Origin: Euonymus europaeus
Taxonomy: Eukaryota; Streptophyta; Magnoliopsida; Celastrales; Celastraceae
Length of the DNA: 64,000 bases
Direction of reading: 5' to 3'
Assembly (NCBI GenBank): GCA_963580455.1
Contig: OY756961.1
Coordinates: 11,513,001 to 11,577,000, forward strand
This document shows, piece by piece, positions 1 to 11,764 of this stretch (positions are counted from its first letter, which is position 1; each line of letters opens with the position of its first letter). The position numbers were made by a program, and so were the translations under genes. Below the pieces are notes generated by a model. It made no database searches, was not told where the DNA came from, and saw only the letters and a program-made list of their open reading frames with translations.

Positions 1-730
1 GTTGCTCGGTGTACACTTTTTATTGTTCTTCTATGTTAAATTTTACGAAAATGAGCTTCCAGGACTATTTCGATGCCAAAACACCAACTTTCTATAAAAA
101 ACGGACAAAACCGTTAAAAGTACCTCCATAGAGAGAGTTAAGCAACTTTAGACAATCAAAGTTGCTCGGTGTACACTTTTTATTGTTCTTCTATGTTAAA
201 TTTTACGAAAATGAGCTTCCAGAACTATTTCGTTGCCAAAACACCAACTTTCTATGACAAATAGACAAAACCGTTAAAAGCTCCTCCATAGGGAGAGTTG
301 AGCAACTTCGGACTATCAAAGTTGCTCGGTGTACACTTTTTATTGTTCTTCTATGTTAAATGTTACGAAAATGAGCTTCCAGGATTATTTCGATGCCAAA
401 ACACCTACTTTCTATGGCAAATGGACAAAACCGTTAAAAGCTCCTCCATAGAGAGAGTTGAGCAACTTCGGACTATCAAAGTTGATCGGTGTACACTTTT
501 TATTGTTCTTCTATGTTAAATTTTACGAAAATGAGCTTCCAGGATTATGTCGATGCCAAAACATCAACTTTCTATGACAAATGGACAAAACCGTTAAAAG
601 CTCCTCCATAGAGAGATTTGAGCAACTTCGGACTATCAAAGTTGATCGGTGTACACTTTTTATTGTTCTTCTATGTTAAATTTTACGAAAATGAGCTTCC
701 AGGATTATTTCGATGCCAAAACACCAACTT
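1..730 (+). repeat. Partial left-domain HOR copy at window start
   Basis: This stretch holds four and a half monomers upstream of the first tgtatg landmark at 731. From about 480 on it aligns with the end of the next copy at an offset of 2878 bp; both carry the rare gattatgtcg variant, at 543 and 3421. The first 480 bp resemble the taaaaaacgg and agtacctcc monomer types seen again near 6,800, 10,800, 14,960 and 27,110. It is a truncated piece of a larger copy that begins outside the window. Confidence 0.7.
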
Positions 731-3608
731 TGTATGAAAAACGGACAAAACCGTTAAAAGTTCCTCCATAGAGAGAGTTGAGCAACTTCTAACAATCAAA
801 GTTGCTCGGTGTAAACTTTTTATTGTTCTTCTATGTTAAATTTTACGAAAATGAGCTTCCAGGACTATTTCGATGCAAAAACACCAACTTTCTATGACAA
901 ATGGACAAAACCGTTAAAAGCTCCTCCATAGAGAGAGTTGAGCAACTTCGGACTATCAAAGTTGCTCGGTGTACACTTTTTATTTTTCTTCTATATTAAA
1001 TTTTACGAAAATGAGCTTCCAGGATTATTTCGATGCTAAAACACCAAATTTCTATGACAAATGGACAAAACCGTTAAAAGCTCCTCCATAGAGAGATTTG
1101 AGCAACTTCGGACAATCAAAGTTGATCGGTGTACACTTTTTATTGTTCTTCTATGTTAAATTTTACGAAAATGAGCTTCCAGGATTATTTCGATGCCAAA
1201 ACACCAACTTTCTATGAAAAACGGACAAAACCGTTAAAAGCTCCTCCATAGAGAGTTTTGAGCAACTTCGGACTATCAAAGTTGATCGGTGTACACTTTT
1301 TATTGTTCTTCTATGTTAAATTTTACGAAAATGAGCTTCCAGGATTATTTCGATCCCAAAACACCAACTTTCTATGACAAATGGACAAAACCGTTAAAAG
1401 CACCTCCATAGAGAGAGTTGAGCAACTTCAGACAATCAAAGTTGCTCGGTGTAAACTTTTTATTGTTCTTCTATGTTAAATTTTACGAAAATGAGCTTCC
1501 AGTACTATTTCGATGCCAAAACACCGACTTTCTATGACAAATGGTTAAAACCGTCGAAAGCTCCTCCATAGAGAGAGTTGAGCAACTTCGGACTATCAAA
1601 GTTGATCGGTGTACACTTTTTATTGTTCTTCTATGTTAAATTTTACGAAAATGAGCTTCCAGTACTATTTCGATGCCAAAACACCAATTTTCTATGAAAA
1701 ATGGTTAAAACCGTCAAAAGCTCCTCCATAGAGAGAGTTTAGTAACTTCGGACTATCAAACTTGCTCGGTGTACACTTTTTATTGTTCTTCTATGTTAAA
1801 TTTTACGAAAATGAGCTTCCAGGATTATTTCGATGCTAAAACACCAAATTTCTATGACAAATGAACAAAACCGTTAAAAGCTCCTCCATAGAGAGTATTG
1901 AGCAACTTCAGAAAATCAAAGTTGCTCGGTTTACACTTTTTATTGTTCTTCTTATTAAATTTTACGAAAATGAGCTTCCAGGATTATTTCGATCCCAAAA
2001 CACCAACTTTCTATGACAAATGGACAAAACCGTTAAAAGCTCCTCCATAGAGAGATTTGAGCAACTTCGGACTATCAAAGTTGATCGGTGTACACTTTTT
2101 ATTGTTCTTCTATGTTAAATTTTACGAAAATGAGCTTCCAGGATTATTTCGATGCCAAAACACCAACTTTCAATGACAAATGGACAAAACCGTTAAAAGC
2201 TCCTCCATAACGAGAGTGGAGCAACTTCGGACTATCAAAGTTGATCGGTGTACACTTTTTATTGTTCTTCTATGTTAAATTTTACGAAAATGAGCTTCCA
2301 GGATTATTTCGATGCCAAAACACCAACTTTCTATGAAAAACGGACAAAACCGTTAAAAGCTACTCCATAGAGAGTTTTGAGCAACTTCGGACTATCAAAG
2401 TTGATCGGTGTACACTTTTTATTGTTCTTCTATGTTAAATTTTACGAAAATGAGCTTCCAGGATTATTTCGATCCCAAAACACCAACTTTCTATGACAAA
2501 TGGACAAAACCGTTAAAAGCACCTCCATAGAGAGAGTTGAGCAACTTCAGACAATCAAAGTTGCTCGGTGTAAACTTTTTATTGTTCTTCTATGTTAAAT
2601 TTTACGAAAATGAGCTTCCAGTACTATTTCGATGCCAAAACACCGACTTTCTATGACAAATGGTTAAAACCGTCGAAAGCTCCTCCATAGAGAGAGTTGA
2701 GCAACTTCGGACTATCAAAGTTGATCGGTGTACACTTTTTATTGTTCTTCTATGTTAAATTTTACGAAAATGAGCTTCCAGTACTATTTCGATGCCAAAA
2801 CACCAACTTTCTATGAAAAATGGTTAAAACCGTCAAAAGCTCCTCCATAGAGAGAGTTTAGTAACTTCGGACTATCAAAGTTGCTCGGTGTACACTTTTT
2901 ATTGTTCTTCTATGTTAAATTTTACGAAAATGAGCTTCCAGGATTATTTCGATGCTAAAACACCAAATTTCTATGACAAATGAACAAAACCGTTAAAAGC
3001 TCCTCCATAGAGAGTATTGAGCAACTTCAGACAATCAAAGTTGCTCGGTTTACACTTTTTATTGTTCTTCTTATTAAATTTTACGAAAATGAGCTTCCAG
3101 GATTATTTCGATCCCAAAACACCAACTTTCTATGACAAATGGACAAAACCGTTAAAAGCTCCTCCATAGAGAGATTTGAGCAACTTCAGACTATCAAAGT
3201 TGATCGGTGTACACTTTTTATTGTTCTTCTATGTTAAATTTTATGAAAATGAGCTTCCAGGATTATTTCGATGCCAAAACACCAACTTTCAATGATAAAT
3301 GGACAAAACCGTTAAAAGCTCCTCCATAACGAGAGTGGAGCAACTTCGGACTATCAAAGTTGATCGGTGTACACTTTTTATTGTTCTTCTATGTTAAATT
3401 TTACGAAAATGAGCTTCCAGGATTATGTCGATGCCAAAACACCAACTTTCTATGACAAATGGACAAAACCGTTAAAAGCTCCTCCATAGAGAGATTTGAG
3501 CAACTTCGGACTATCAAAGTTGATCGGTGTACACTTTTTATTGTTCTTCTATGTTAAATTTTACGAAAATGAGCTTCCAGGATTATTTCGATGCCAAAAC
3601 ACCAACTT
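731..3608 (+). repeat. Left HOR copy C1, 18 monomers (2878 bp)
   Basis: The copy is delimited by the rare tgtatg variant (normally tctatg) at 731 and 3609. Its 18 monomers include two 159 bp units, starting at 1921 and about 3040, where cttctatgttaaat reads cttcttattaaat. It contains the nested 7-monomer duplication marked by ataacgagagtgg, with cgagag at 2211 and 3330, 1119 bp apart. Compared with the following copies it lacks the monomers carrying gttcttatatg and the tccatgg variant. The chosen ends are landmarks, not recombination points. Confidence 0.88.
1250..3490 (+). repeat. Nested 7-monomer duplication (1119 bp x 2) inside C1
   Basis: Two adjacent blocks of seven monomers share the same order of variants. 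The order is gagttttgag, then agcacctcc followed by ggtgtaaac, agtactatt with caccgac, ggttaaaaccgtc, gagtttagtaac, gatgctaaaacaccaaattt, and the ctcggtttac 159 bp unit. The marker cgagag lies at 2211 and 3330. The blocks differ at a few sites, for example cagaaaatc in the first and cagacaatc in the second. The same pair recurs at 5089/6208, 9087/10,206, 13,245/14,364 and 20,278/21,397, each 1119 bp apart. Confidence 0.87.
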
Positions 3609-6600
3609 TGTATGAAAAACGGACAAAACCGTTAAAAGTTCCTCCATAGAGAGAGTTGAGCAACTTCTGACAATCAAAGTTGCTCGGTGTAAACTTTTTA
3701 TTGTTCTTCTATGTTAAATTTTACGAAAATGAGCTTCCAGGACTATTTCGATGCAAAAACACCAACTTTCTATGACAAATGGACAAAACCGTTAAAAGCT
3801 CCTCCATAGAGAGAGTTGAGCAACTTCGGACTATCAAAGTTGCTCGGTGTACACTTTTTATTTTTCTTCTATGTTAAATTTTACGAAAATGAGCTTCCAG
3901 GATTATTTCGATGCTAAAACACCAAATTTCTATGACAAATGGACAAAACCGTTAAAAGCTCCTCCATAGAGAGATTTGAGCAACTTCGGACAATCAAAGT
4001 TGATCGGTGTACACTTTTTATTGTTCTTCTATGTTAAATTTTACGAAAATGAGCTTCCAGGATTATTTCGATGCCAAAACACCAACTTTCTATGAAAAAC
4101 GGACAAAACCGTTAAAAGCTCCTCCATAGAGAGTTTTGAGCAACTTCGGACTATCAAAGTTGATCGGTGTACACTTTTTATTGTTCTTCTATGTTAAATT
4201 TTACGAAAATGAGCTTCCAAGATTATTTCGATCCCAAAACACCAACTTTCTATGACAAATGGACAAAACCGTTAAAAGCATCTCCATAGAGAGAGTTGAG
4301 CAACTTCAGACAATCAAAGTTGCTCGGTGTAAACTTTTTATTGTTCTTCTATGTTAAATTTTACGAAAATGAGCTTCCAGTACTATTTCGATGCCAAAAC
4401 ACCGACTTTCTATGACAAATGGTTAAAACCGTCGAAAGCTCCTCCATAGAGAGAGTTGAGCAACTTCGGACTATCAAAGTTGATCGGTGTACACTTTTTA
4501 TTGTTCTTCTATGTTAAATTTTACGAAAATGAGCTTCCAGTACTATTTCGATGCCAAAACACCAATTTTCTATGAAAAATGGTTAAAACCGTCAAAAGCT
4601 CCTCCATAGAGAGAGTTTAGTAACTTCGGACTATCAAACTTGCTCGGTGTACACTTTTTATTGTTCTTCTATGTTAAATTTTACGAAAATGAGCTTCCAG
4701 GATTATTTCGATGCTAAAACACCAAATTTCTATGACAAATGAACAAAACCGTTAAAAGCTCCTCCATAGAGAGTATTGAGCAACTTCAGAAAATCAAAGT
4801 TGCTCGGTTTACACTTTTTATTGTTCTTCTTATTAAATTTTACGAAAATGAGCTTCCAGGATTATTTCGATCCCAAAACACCAACTTTCTATGACAAATG
4901 GACAAAACCGTTAAAAGCTCCTCCATAGAGAGATTTGAGCAACTTCGGACTATCAAAGTTGATCGGTGTACACTTTTTATTGTTCTTCTATGTTAAATTT
5001 TACGAAAATGAGCTTCCAGGATTATTTCGATGCCAAAACACCAACTTTCAATGACAAATGGACAAAACCGTTAAAAGCTCCTCCATAACGAGAGTGGAGC
5101 AACTTCGGACTATCAAAGTTGATCGGTGTACACTTTTTATTGTTCTTCTATGTTAAATTTTACGAAAATGAGCTTCCAGGATTATTTCGATGCCAAAACA
5201 CCAACTTTCTATGAAAAACGGACAAAACCGTTAAAAGCTACTCCATAGAGAGTTTTGAGCAACTTCGGACTATCAAAGTTGATCGGTGTACACTTTTTAT
5301 TGTTCTTCTATGTTAAATTTTACGAAAATGAGCTTCCAGGATTATTTCGATCCCAAAACACCAACTTTCTATGACAAATGGACAAAACCGTTAAAAGCAC
5401 CTCCATAGAGAGAGTTGAGCAACTTCAGACAATCAAAGTTGCTCGGTGTAAACTTTTTATTGTTCTTCTATGTTAAATTTTACGAAAATGAGCTTCCAGT
5501 ACTATTTCGATGCCAAAACACCGACTTTCTATGACAAATGGTTAAAACCGTCGAAAGCTCCTCCATAGAGAGAGTTGAGCAACTTCGGACTATCAAAGTT
5601 GATCGGTGTACACTTTTTATTGTTCTTCTATGTTAAATTTTACGAAAATGAGCTTCCAGTACTATTTCGATGCCAAAACACCAACTTTCTATGAAAAATG
5701 GTTAAAACCGTCAAAAGCTCCTCCATAGAGAGAGTTTAGTAACTTCGGACTATCAAAGTTGCTCGGTGTACACTTTTTATTGTTCTTCTATGTTAAATTT
5801 TACGAAAATGAGCTTCCAGGATTATTTCGATGCTAAAACACCAAATTTCTATGACAAATGAACAAAACCGTTAAAAGCTCCTCCATAGAGAGTATTGAGC
5901 AACTTCAGACAATCAAAGTTGCTCGGTTTACACTTTTTATTGTTCTTCTTATTAAATTTTACGAAAATGAGCTTCCAGGATTATTTCGATCCCAAAACAC
6001 CAACTTTCTATGACAAATGGACAAAACCGTTAAAAGCTCCTCCATAGAGAGATTTGAGCAACTTCGGACTATCAAAGTTGATCGGTGTACACTTTTTATT
6101 GTTCTTCTATGTTAAATTTTACGAAAATGAGCTTCCAGGATTATTTCGATCCCAAAACACCAACTTTCAATGATAAATGGACAAAACCGTTAAAAGCTCC
6201 TCCATAACGAGAGTGGAGCAACTTCGGACTATCAAAGTTGATCGGTGTACACTTTTTATTGTTCTTATATGTTAAATTTTACGAAAATGAGCTTCCAGGA
6301 TTATTTCGATCCCAAAACACCAACTTTCAATGATAAATGGACAAAACCGTTAAAAGCTCCTCCATAGAGAGATTTGAGCAACTTCGGACAATCAAAGTTG
6401 ATCGGTGTACACTTTTTATTGTTCTTCTATGTTAAATTTTACGAAAATGAGCTTCCAGGATTATTTCGATGTCAAAACACCAACTTTCTATGAAAAACGG
6501 ACAAAACCGTTAAAAGCTCCTCCATGGAGAGATTTGAGCAACTTCGGACTATCAAAGTTGATCGGTGTACACTTTTTATTGTTCTTCTATGTTAAATTTT

Positions 6601-7606
6601 ACGAAAATGAGCTTCCAGGATTATTTCGATCCCAAAACACCAACTTTCTCTGACAAATGGACAAAACCGTTAAAAGCACCTCCATAGAGAGATTTGAGCA
6701 ATTTCGGACAATCAAAGTTGATCGGTGTACACTTTTTATTGTTCTTCTATGTTAAATTTTACGAAAATGAGCTTCCAGGATTATTTCGATGCCAAAACAC
6801 CAACTTTCTATAAAAAACGGACAAAACCGTTAAAAGTACCTCCATAGAGAGAGTTGAGCAACTTCAGACAATCAAAGTTGCTCGGTGTAAACTTTTTATT
6901 GTTCTTCTATGTTAAATTTTACGAAAATGAGCTTCCAGGACTATTTCGATGTCAAAACACCAACTTTCTATGACAAATGGAAAAAACCGTTAAAAGCTCC
7001 TCCATAGAGAGAGTTGAGCAACTTCGGACTATCAAAGTTGCTCGGTGTACACTTTTTATTGTTCTTCTATGTTAAATTTTACGAAAATGAGCTTCCAGGA
7101 TTATTTCGATGCCAAAACACCAACTTTCTATGACAAATGGACAAAACTGTTAAAAGCTCCTCCATAGAGAGATTTGAGCAACTTCGGACTATCAAAGTTG
7201 ATCGGTGTACACTTTTTATTGTTCTTCTATGTTAAATTTTACGAAAATGAGCTTCCAGGATTATTTCGATGCCAAAACACCAACTTTCTATGAAAAACGT
7301 ACAAAACCGTTAAAAGTTCCTCCATAGAGAGAGTTGAGGAACTTCAGACAATTAAAGTTGCTCGGTGTAAACTTTTTATTGTTCTTCTATGTTAAATTTT
7401 ACGAAAATGAGCTTCCAGGACTATTTCGATGCCAAAACACCAACTTTCTATGACAAATGGACAAAACCGTTAAAAGCTCCTCCATAGAGAGATTTGAGCA
7501 ACTTCGGACTATCAAAGTTGATCGGTGTACACTTTTTATTGTTCTTCTATGTTAAATTTTACGAAAATGAGCTTCCAGGATTATTTCGATGCCAAAACAC
7601 CAACTT
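3609..7606 (+). repeat. Left HOR copy C2, 25 monomers (3998 bp)
   Basis: The copy runs between tgtatg landmarks at 3609 and 7607. The next copy repeats its private changes at an offset of 3998 bp. These include cttccaagattatttcgatccc near 4215 and 8213, agcatctcc near 4278 and 8276, and gttcttatatg near 6263 and 10,261. This order-preserving sharing shows a recent common origin. It has 25 monomers with two 159 bp units, at 4799 and 5918. An 82-codon frame at 6405-6653 recurs unchanged at 10,403 and 14,561, which reflects copy identity rather than a gene. Confidence 0.9.
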
Positions 7607-10600
7607 TGTATGAAAAACGGACAAAACCGTTAAAAGTTCCTCCATAGAGAGAGTTGAGCAACTTCTGACAATCAAAGTTGCTCGGTGTAAACTTTTTATT
7701 GTTCTTCTATGTTAAATTTTACGAAAATGAGCTTCCAGGACTATTTCGATGCAAAAACACCAACTTTCTATGACAAATGGACAAAACCGTTAAAAGCTCC
7801 TCCATAGAGAGAGTTGAGCAACTTCGGACTATCAAAGTTGCTCGGTGTACACTTTTTATTTTTCTTCTATGTTAAATTTTACGAAAATGAGCTTCCAGGA
7901 TTATTTCGATGCTAAAACACCAAATTTCTATGACAAATGGACAAAACCGTTAAAAGCTCCTCCATAGAGAGATTTGAGCAACTTCGGACAATCAAAGTTG
8001 ATCGGTGTACACTTTTTATTGTTCTTCTATGTTAAATTTTACGAAAATGAGCTTCCAGGATTATTTCGATGCCAAAACACCAACTTTCTATGAAAAACGG
8101 ACAAAACCGTTAAAAGCTCCTCCATAGAGAGTTTTGAGCAACTTCGGACTATCAAAGTTGATCGGTGTACACTTTTTATTGTTCTTCTATGTTAAATTTT
8201 ACGAAAATGAGCTTCCAAGATTATTTCGATCCCAAAACACCAACTTTCTATGACAAATGGACAAAACCGTTAAAAGCATCTCCATAGAGAGAGTTGAGCA
8301 ACTTCAGACAATCAAAGTTGCTCGGTGTAAACTTTTTATTGTTCTTCTATGTTAAATTTTACGAAAATGAGCTTCCAGTACTATTTCGATGCCAAAACAC
8401 CGACTTTCTATGACAAATGGTTAAAACCGTCGAAAGCTCCTCCATAGAGAGAGTTGAGCAACTTCGGACTATCAAAGTTGATCGGTGTACACTTTTTATT
8501 GTTCTTCTATGTTAAATTTTACGAAAATGAGCTTCCAGTACTATTTCGATGCCAAAACACCAATTTTCTATGAAAAATGGTTAAAACCGTCAAAAGCTCC
8601 TCCATAGAGAGAGTTTAGTAACTTCGGACTATCAAACTTGCTCGGTGTACACTTTTTATTGTTCTTCTATGTTAAATTTTACGAAAATGAGCTTCCAGGA
8701 TTATTTCGATGCTAAAACACCAAATTTCTATGACAAATGAACAAAACCGTTAAAAGCTCCTCCATAGAGAGTATTGAGCAACTTCAGAAAATCAAAGTTG
8801 CTCGGTTTACACTTTTTATTGTTCTTCTTATTAAATTTTACGAAAATGAGCTTCCAGGATTATTTCGATCCCAAAACACCAACTTTCTATGACAAATGGA
8901 CAAAACCGTTAAAAGCTCCTCCATAGAGAGATTTGAGCAACTTCGGACTATCAAAGTTGATCGGTGTACACTTTTTATTGTTCTTCTATGTTAAATTTTA
9001 CGAAAATGAGCTTCCAGGATTATTTCGATGCCAAAACACCAACTTTCAATGACAAATGGACAAAACCGTTAAAAGCTCCTCCATAACGAGAGTGGAGCAA
9101 CTTCGGACTATCAAAGTTGATCGGTGTACACTTTTTATTGTTCTTCTATGTTAAATTTTACGAAAATGAGCTTCCAGGATTATTTCGATGCCAAAACACC
9201 AACTTTCTATGAAAAACGGACAAAACCGTTAAAAGCTACTCCATAGAGAGTTTTGAGCAACTTCGGACTATCAAAGTTGATCGGTGTACACTTTTTATTG
9301 TTCTTCTATGTTAAATTTTACGAAAATGAGCTTCCAGGATTATTTCGATCCCAAAACACCAACTTTCTATGACAAATGGACAAAACCGTTAAAAGCACCT
9401 CCATAGAGAGAGTTGAGCAACTTCAGACAATCAAAGTTGCTCGGTGTAAACTTTTTATTGTTCTTCTATGTTAAATTTTACGAAAATGAGCTTCCAGTAC
9501 TATTTCGATGCCAAAACACCGACTTTCTATGACAAATGGTTAAAACCGTCGAAAGCTCCTCCATAGAGAGAGTTGAGCAACTTCGGACTATCAAAGTTGA
9601 TCGGTGTACACTTTTTATTGTTCTTCTATGTTAAATTTTACGAAAATGAGCTTCCAGTACTATTTCGATGCCAAAACACCAACTTTCTATGAAAAATGGT
9701 TAAAACCGTCAAAAGCTCCTCCATAGAGAGAGTTTAGTAACTTCGGACTATCAAAGTTGCTCGGTGTACACTTTTTATTGTTCTTCTATGTTAAATTTTA
9801 CGAAAATGAGCTTCCAGGATTATTTCGATGCTAAAACACCAAATTTCTATGACAAATGAACAAAACCGTTAAAAGCTCCTCCATAGAGAGTATTGAGCAA
9901 CTTCAGACAATCAAAGTTGCTCGGTTTACACTTTTTATTGTTCTTCTTATTAAATTTTACGAAAATGAGCTTCCAGGATTATTTCGATCCCAAAACACCA
10001 ACTTTCTATGACAAATGGACAAAACCGTTAAAAGCTCCTCCATAGAGAGATTTGAGCAACTTCGGACTATCAAAGTTGATCGGTGTACACTTTTTATTGT
10101 TCTTCTATGTTAAATTTTACGAAAATGAGCTTCCAGGATTATTTCGATCCCAAAACACCAACTTTCAATGATAAATGGACAAAACCGTTAAAAGCTCCTC
10201 CATAACGAGAGTGGAGCAACTTCGGACTATCAAAGTTGATCGGTGTACACTTTTTATTGTTCTTATATGTTAAATTTTACGAAAATGAGCTTCCAGGATT
10301 ATTTCGATCCCAAAACACCAACTTTCAATGATAAATGGACAAAACCGTTAAAAGCTCCTCCATAGAGAGATTTGAGCAACTTCGGACAATCAAAGTTGAT
10401 CGGTGTACACTTTTTATTGTTCTTCTATGTTAAATTTTACGAAAATGAGCTTCCAGGATTATTTCGATGTCAAAACACCAACTTTCTATGAAAAACGGAC
10501 AAAACCGTTAAAAGCTCCTCCATGGAGAGATTTGAGCAACTTCGGACTATCAAAGTTGATCGGTGTACACTTTTTATTGTTCTTCTATGTTAAATTTTAC

Positions 10601-11764
10601 GAAAATGAGCTTCCAGGATTATTTCGATCCCAAAACACCAACTTTCTCTGACAAATGGACAAAACCGTTAAAAGCACCTCCATAGAGAGATTTGAGCAAT
10701 TTCGGACAATCAAAGTTGATCGGTGTACACTTTTTATTGTTCTTCTATGTTAAATTTTACGAAAATGAGCTTCCAGGATTATTTCGATGCCAAAACACCA
10801 ACTTTCTATAAAAAACGGACAAAACCGTTAAAAGTACCTCCATAGAGAGAGTTGAGCAACTTCAGACAATCAAAGTTGCTCGGTGTAAACTTTTTATTGT
10901 TCTTCTATGTTAAATTTTACGAAAATGAGCTTCCAGGACTATTTCGATGTCAAAACACCAACTTTCTATGACAAATGGAAAAAACCGTTAAAAGCTCCTC
11001 CATAGAGAGAGTTGAGCAACTTCGGACTATCAAAGTTGCTCGGTGTACACTTTTTATTGTTCTTCTATGTTAAATTTTACGAAAATGAGCTTCCAGGATT
11101 ATTTCGATGCCAAAACACCAACTTTCTATGACAAATGGACAAAACTGTTAAAAGCTCCTCCATAGAGAGATTTGAGCAACTTCGGACTATCAAAGTTGAT
11201 CGGTGTACACTTTTTATTGTTCTTCTATGTTAAATTTTACGAAAATGAGCTTCCAGGATTATTTCGATGCCAAAACACCAACTTTCTATGAAAAACGTAC
11301 AAAACCGTTAAAAGTTCCTCCATAGAGAGAGTTGAGGAACTTCAGACAATTAAAGTTGCTCGGTGTAAACTTTTTATTGTTCTTCTATGTTAAATTTTAC
11401 GAAAATGAGCTTCCAGGACTATTTCGATGCCAAAACACCAACTTTCTATGACAAATGGACAAAACTGTTAAAAGCTCCTCCATAGAGAGATTTGAGCAAC
11501 TTCGGACTATCAAAGTTGATCGGTGTACACTTTTTATTGTTCTTCTATGTTAAATTTTACGAAAATGAGCTTCCAGGATTATGTCGATGCCAAAACACCA
11601 ACTTTCTATGACAAATGGACAAAACCGTTAAAAGCTCCTCCATAGAGAGATTTGAGCAACTTCGGACTATCAAAGTTGATCGGTGTACACTTTTTATTGT
11701 TCTTCTATGTTAAATTTTACGAAAATGAGCTTCCAGGATTATTTCGATGCCAAAACACCAACTT
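7607..11764 (+). repeat. Left HOR copy C3, 26 monomers (4158 bp)
   Basis: The copy runs between tgtatg landmarks at 7607 and 11,765. It matches C2 except for one extra monomer near its end. A gattatgtcg monomer is present at 11,577, just before the tgtatg monomer, as in the copies ending at 731 and 3609. C2 lacks it before 7607. The 160 bp length difference therefore comes from gain or loss of a whole monomer, as expected from unequal exchange in register. The 159 bp units start at 8797 and 9916. Confidence 0.9.
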
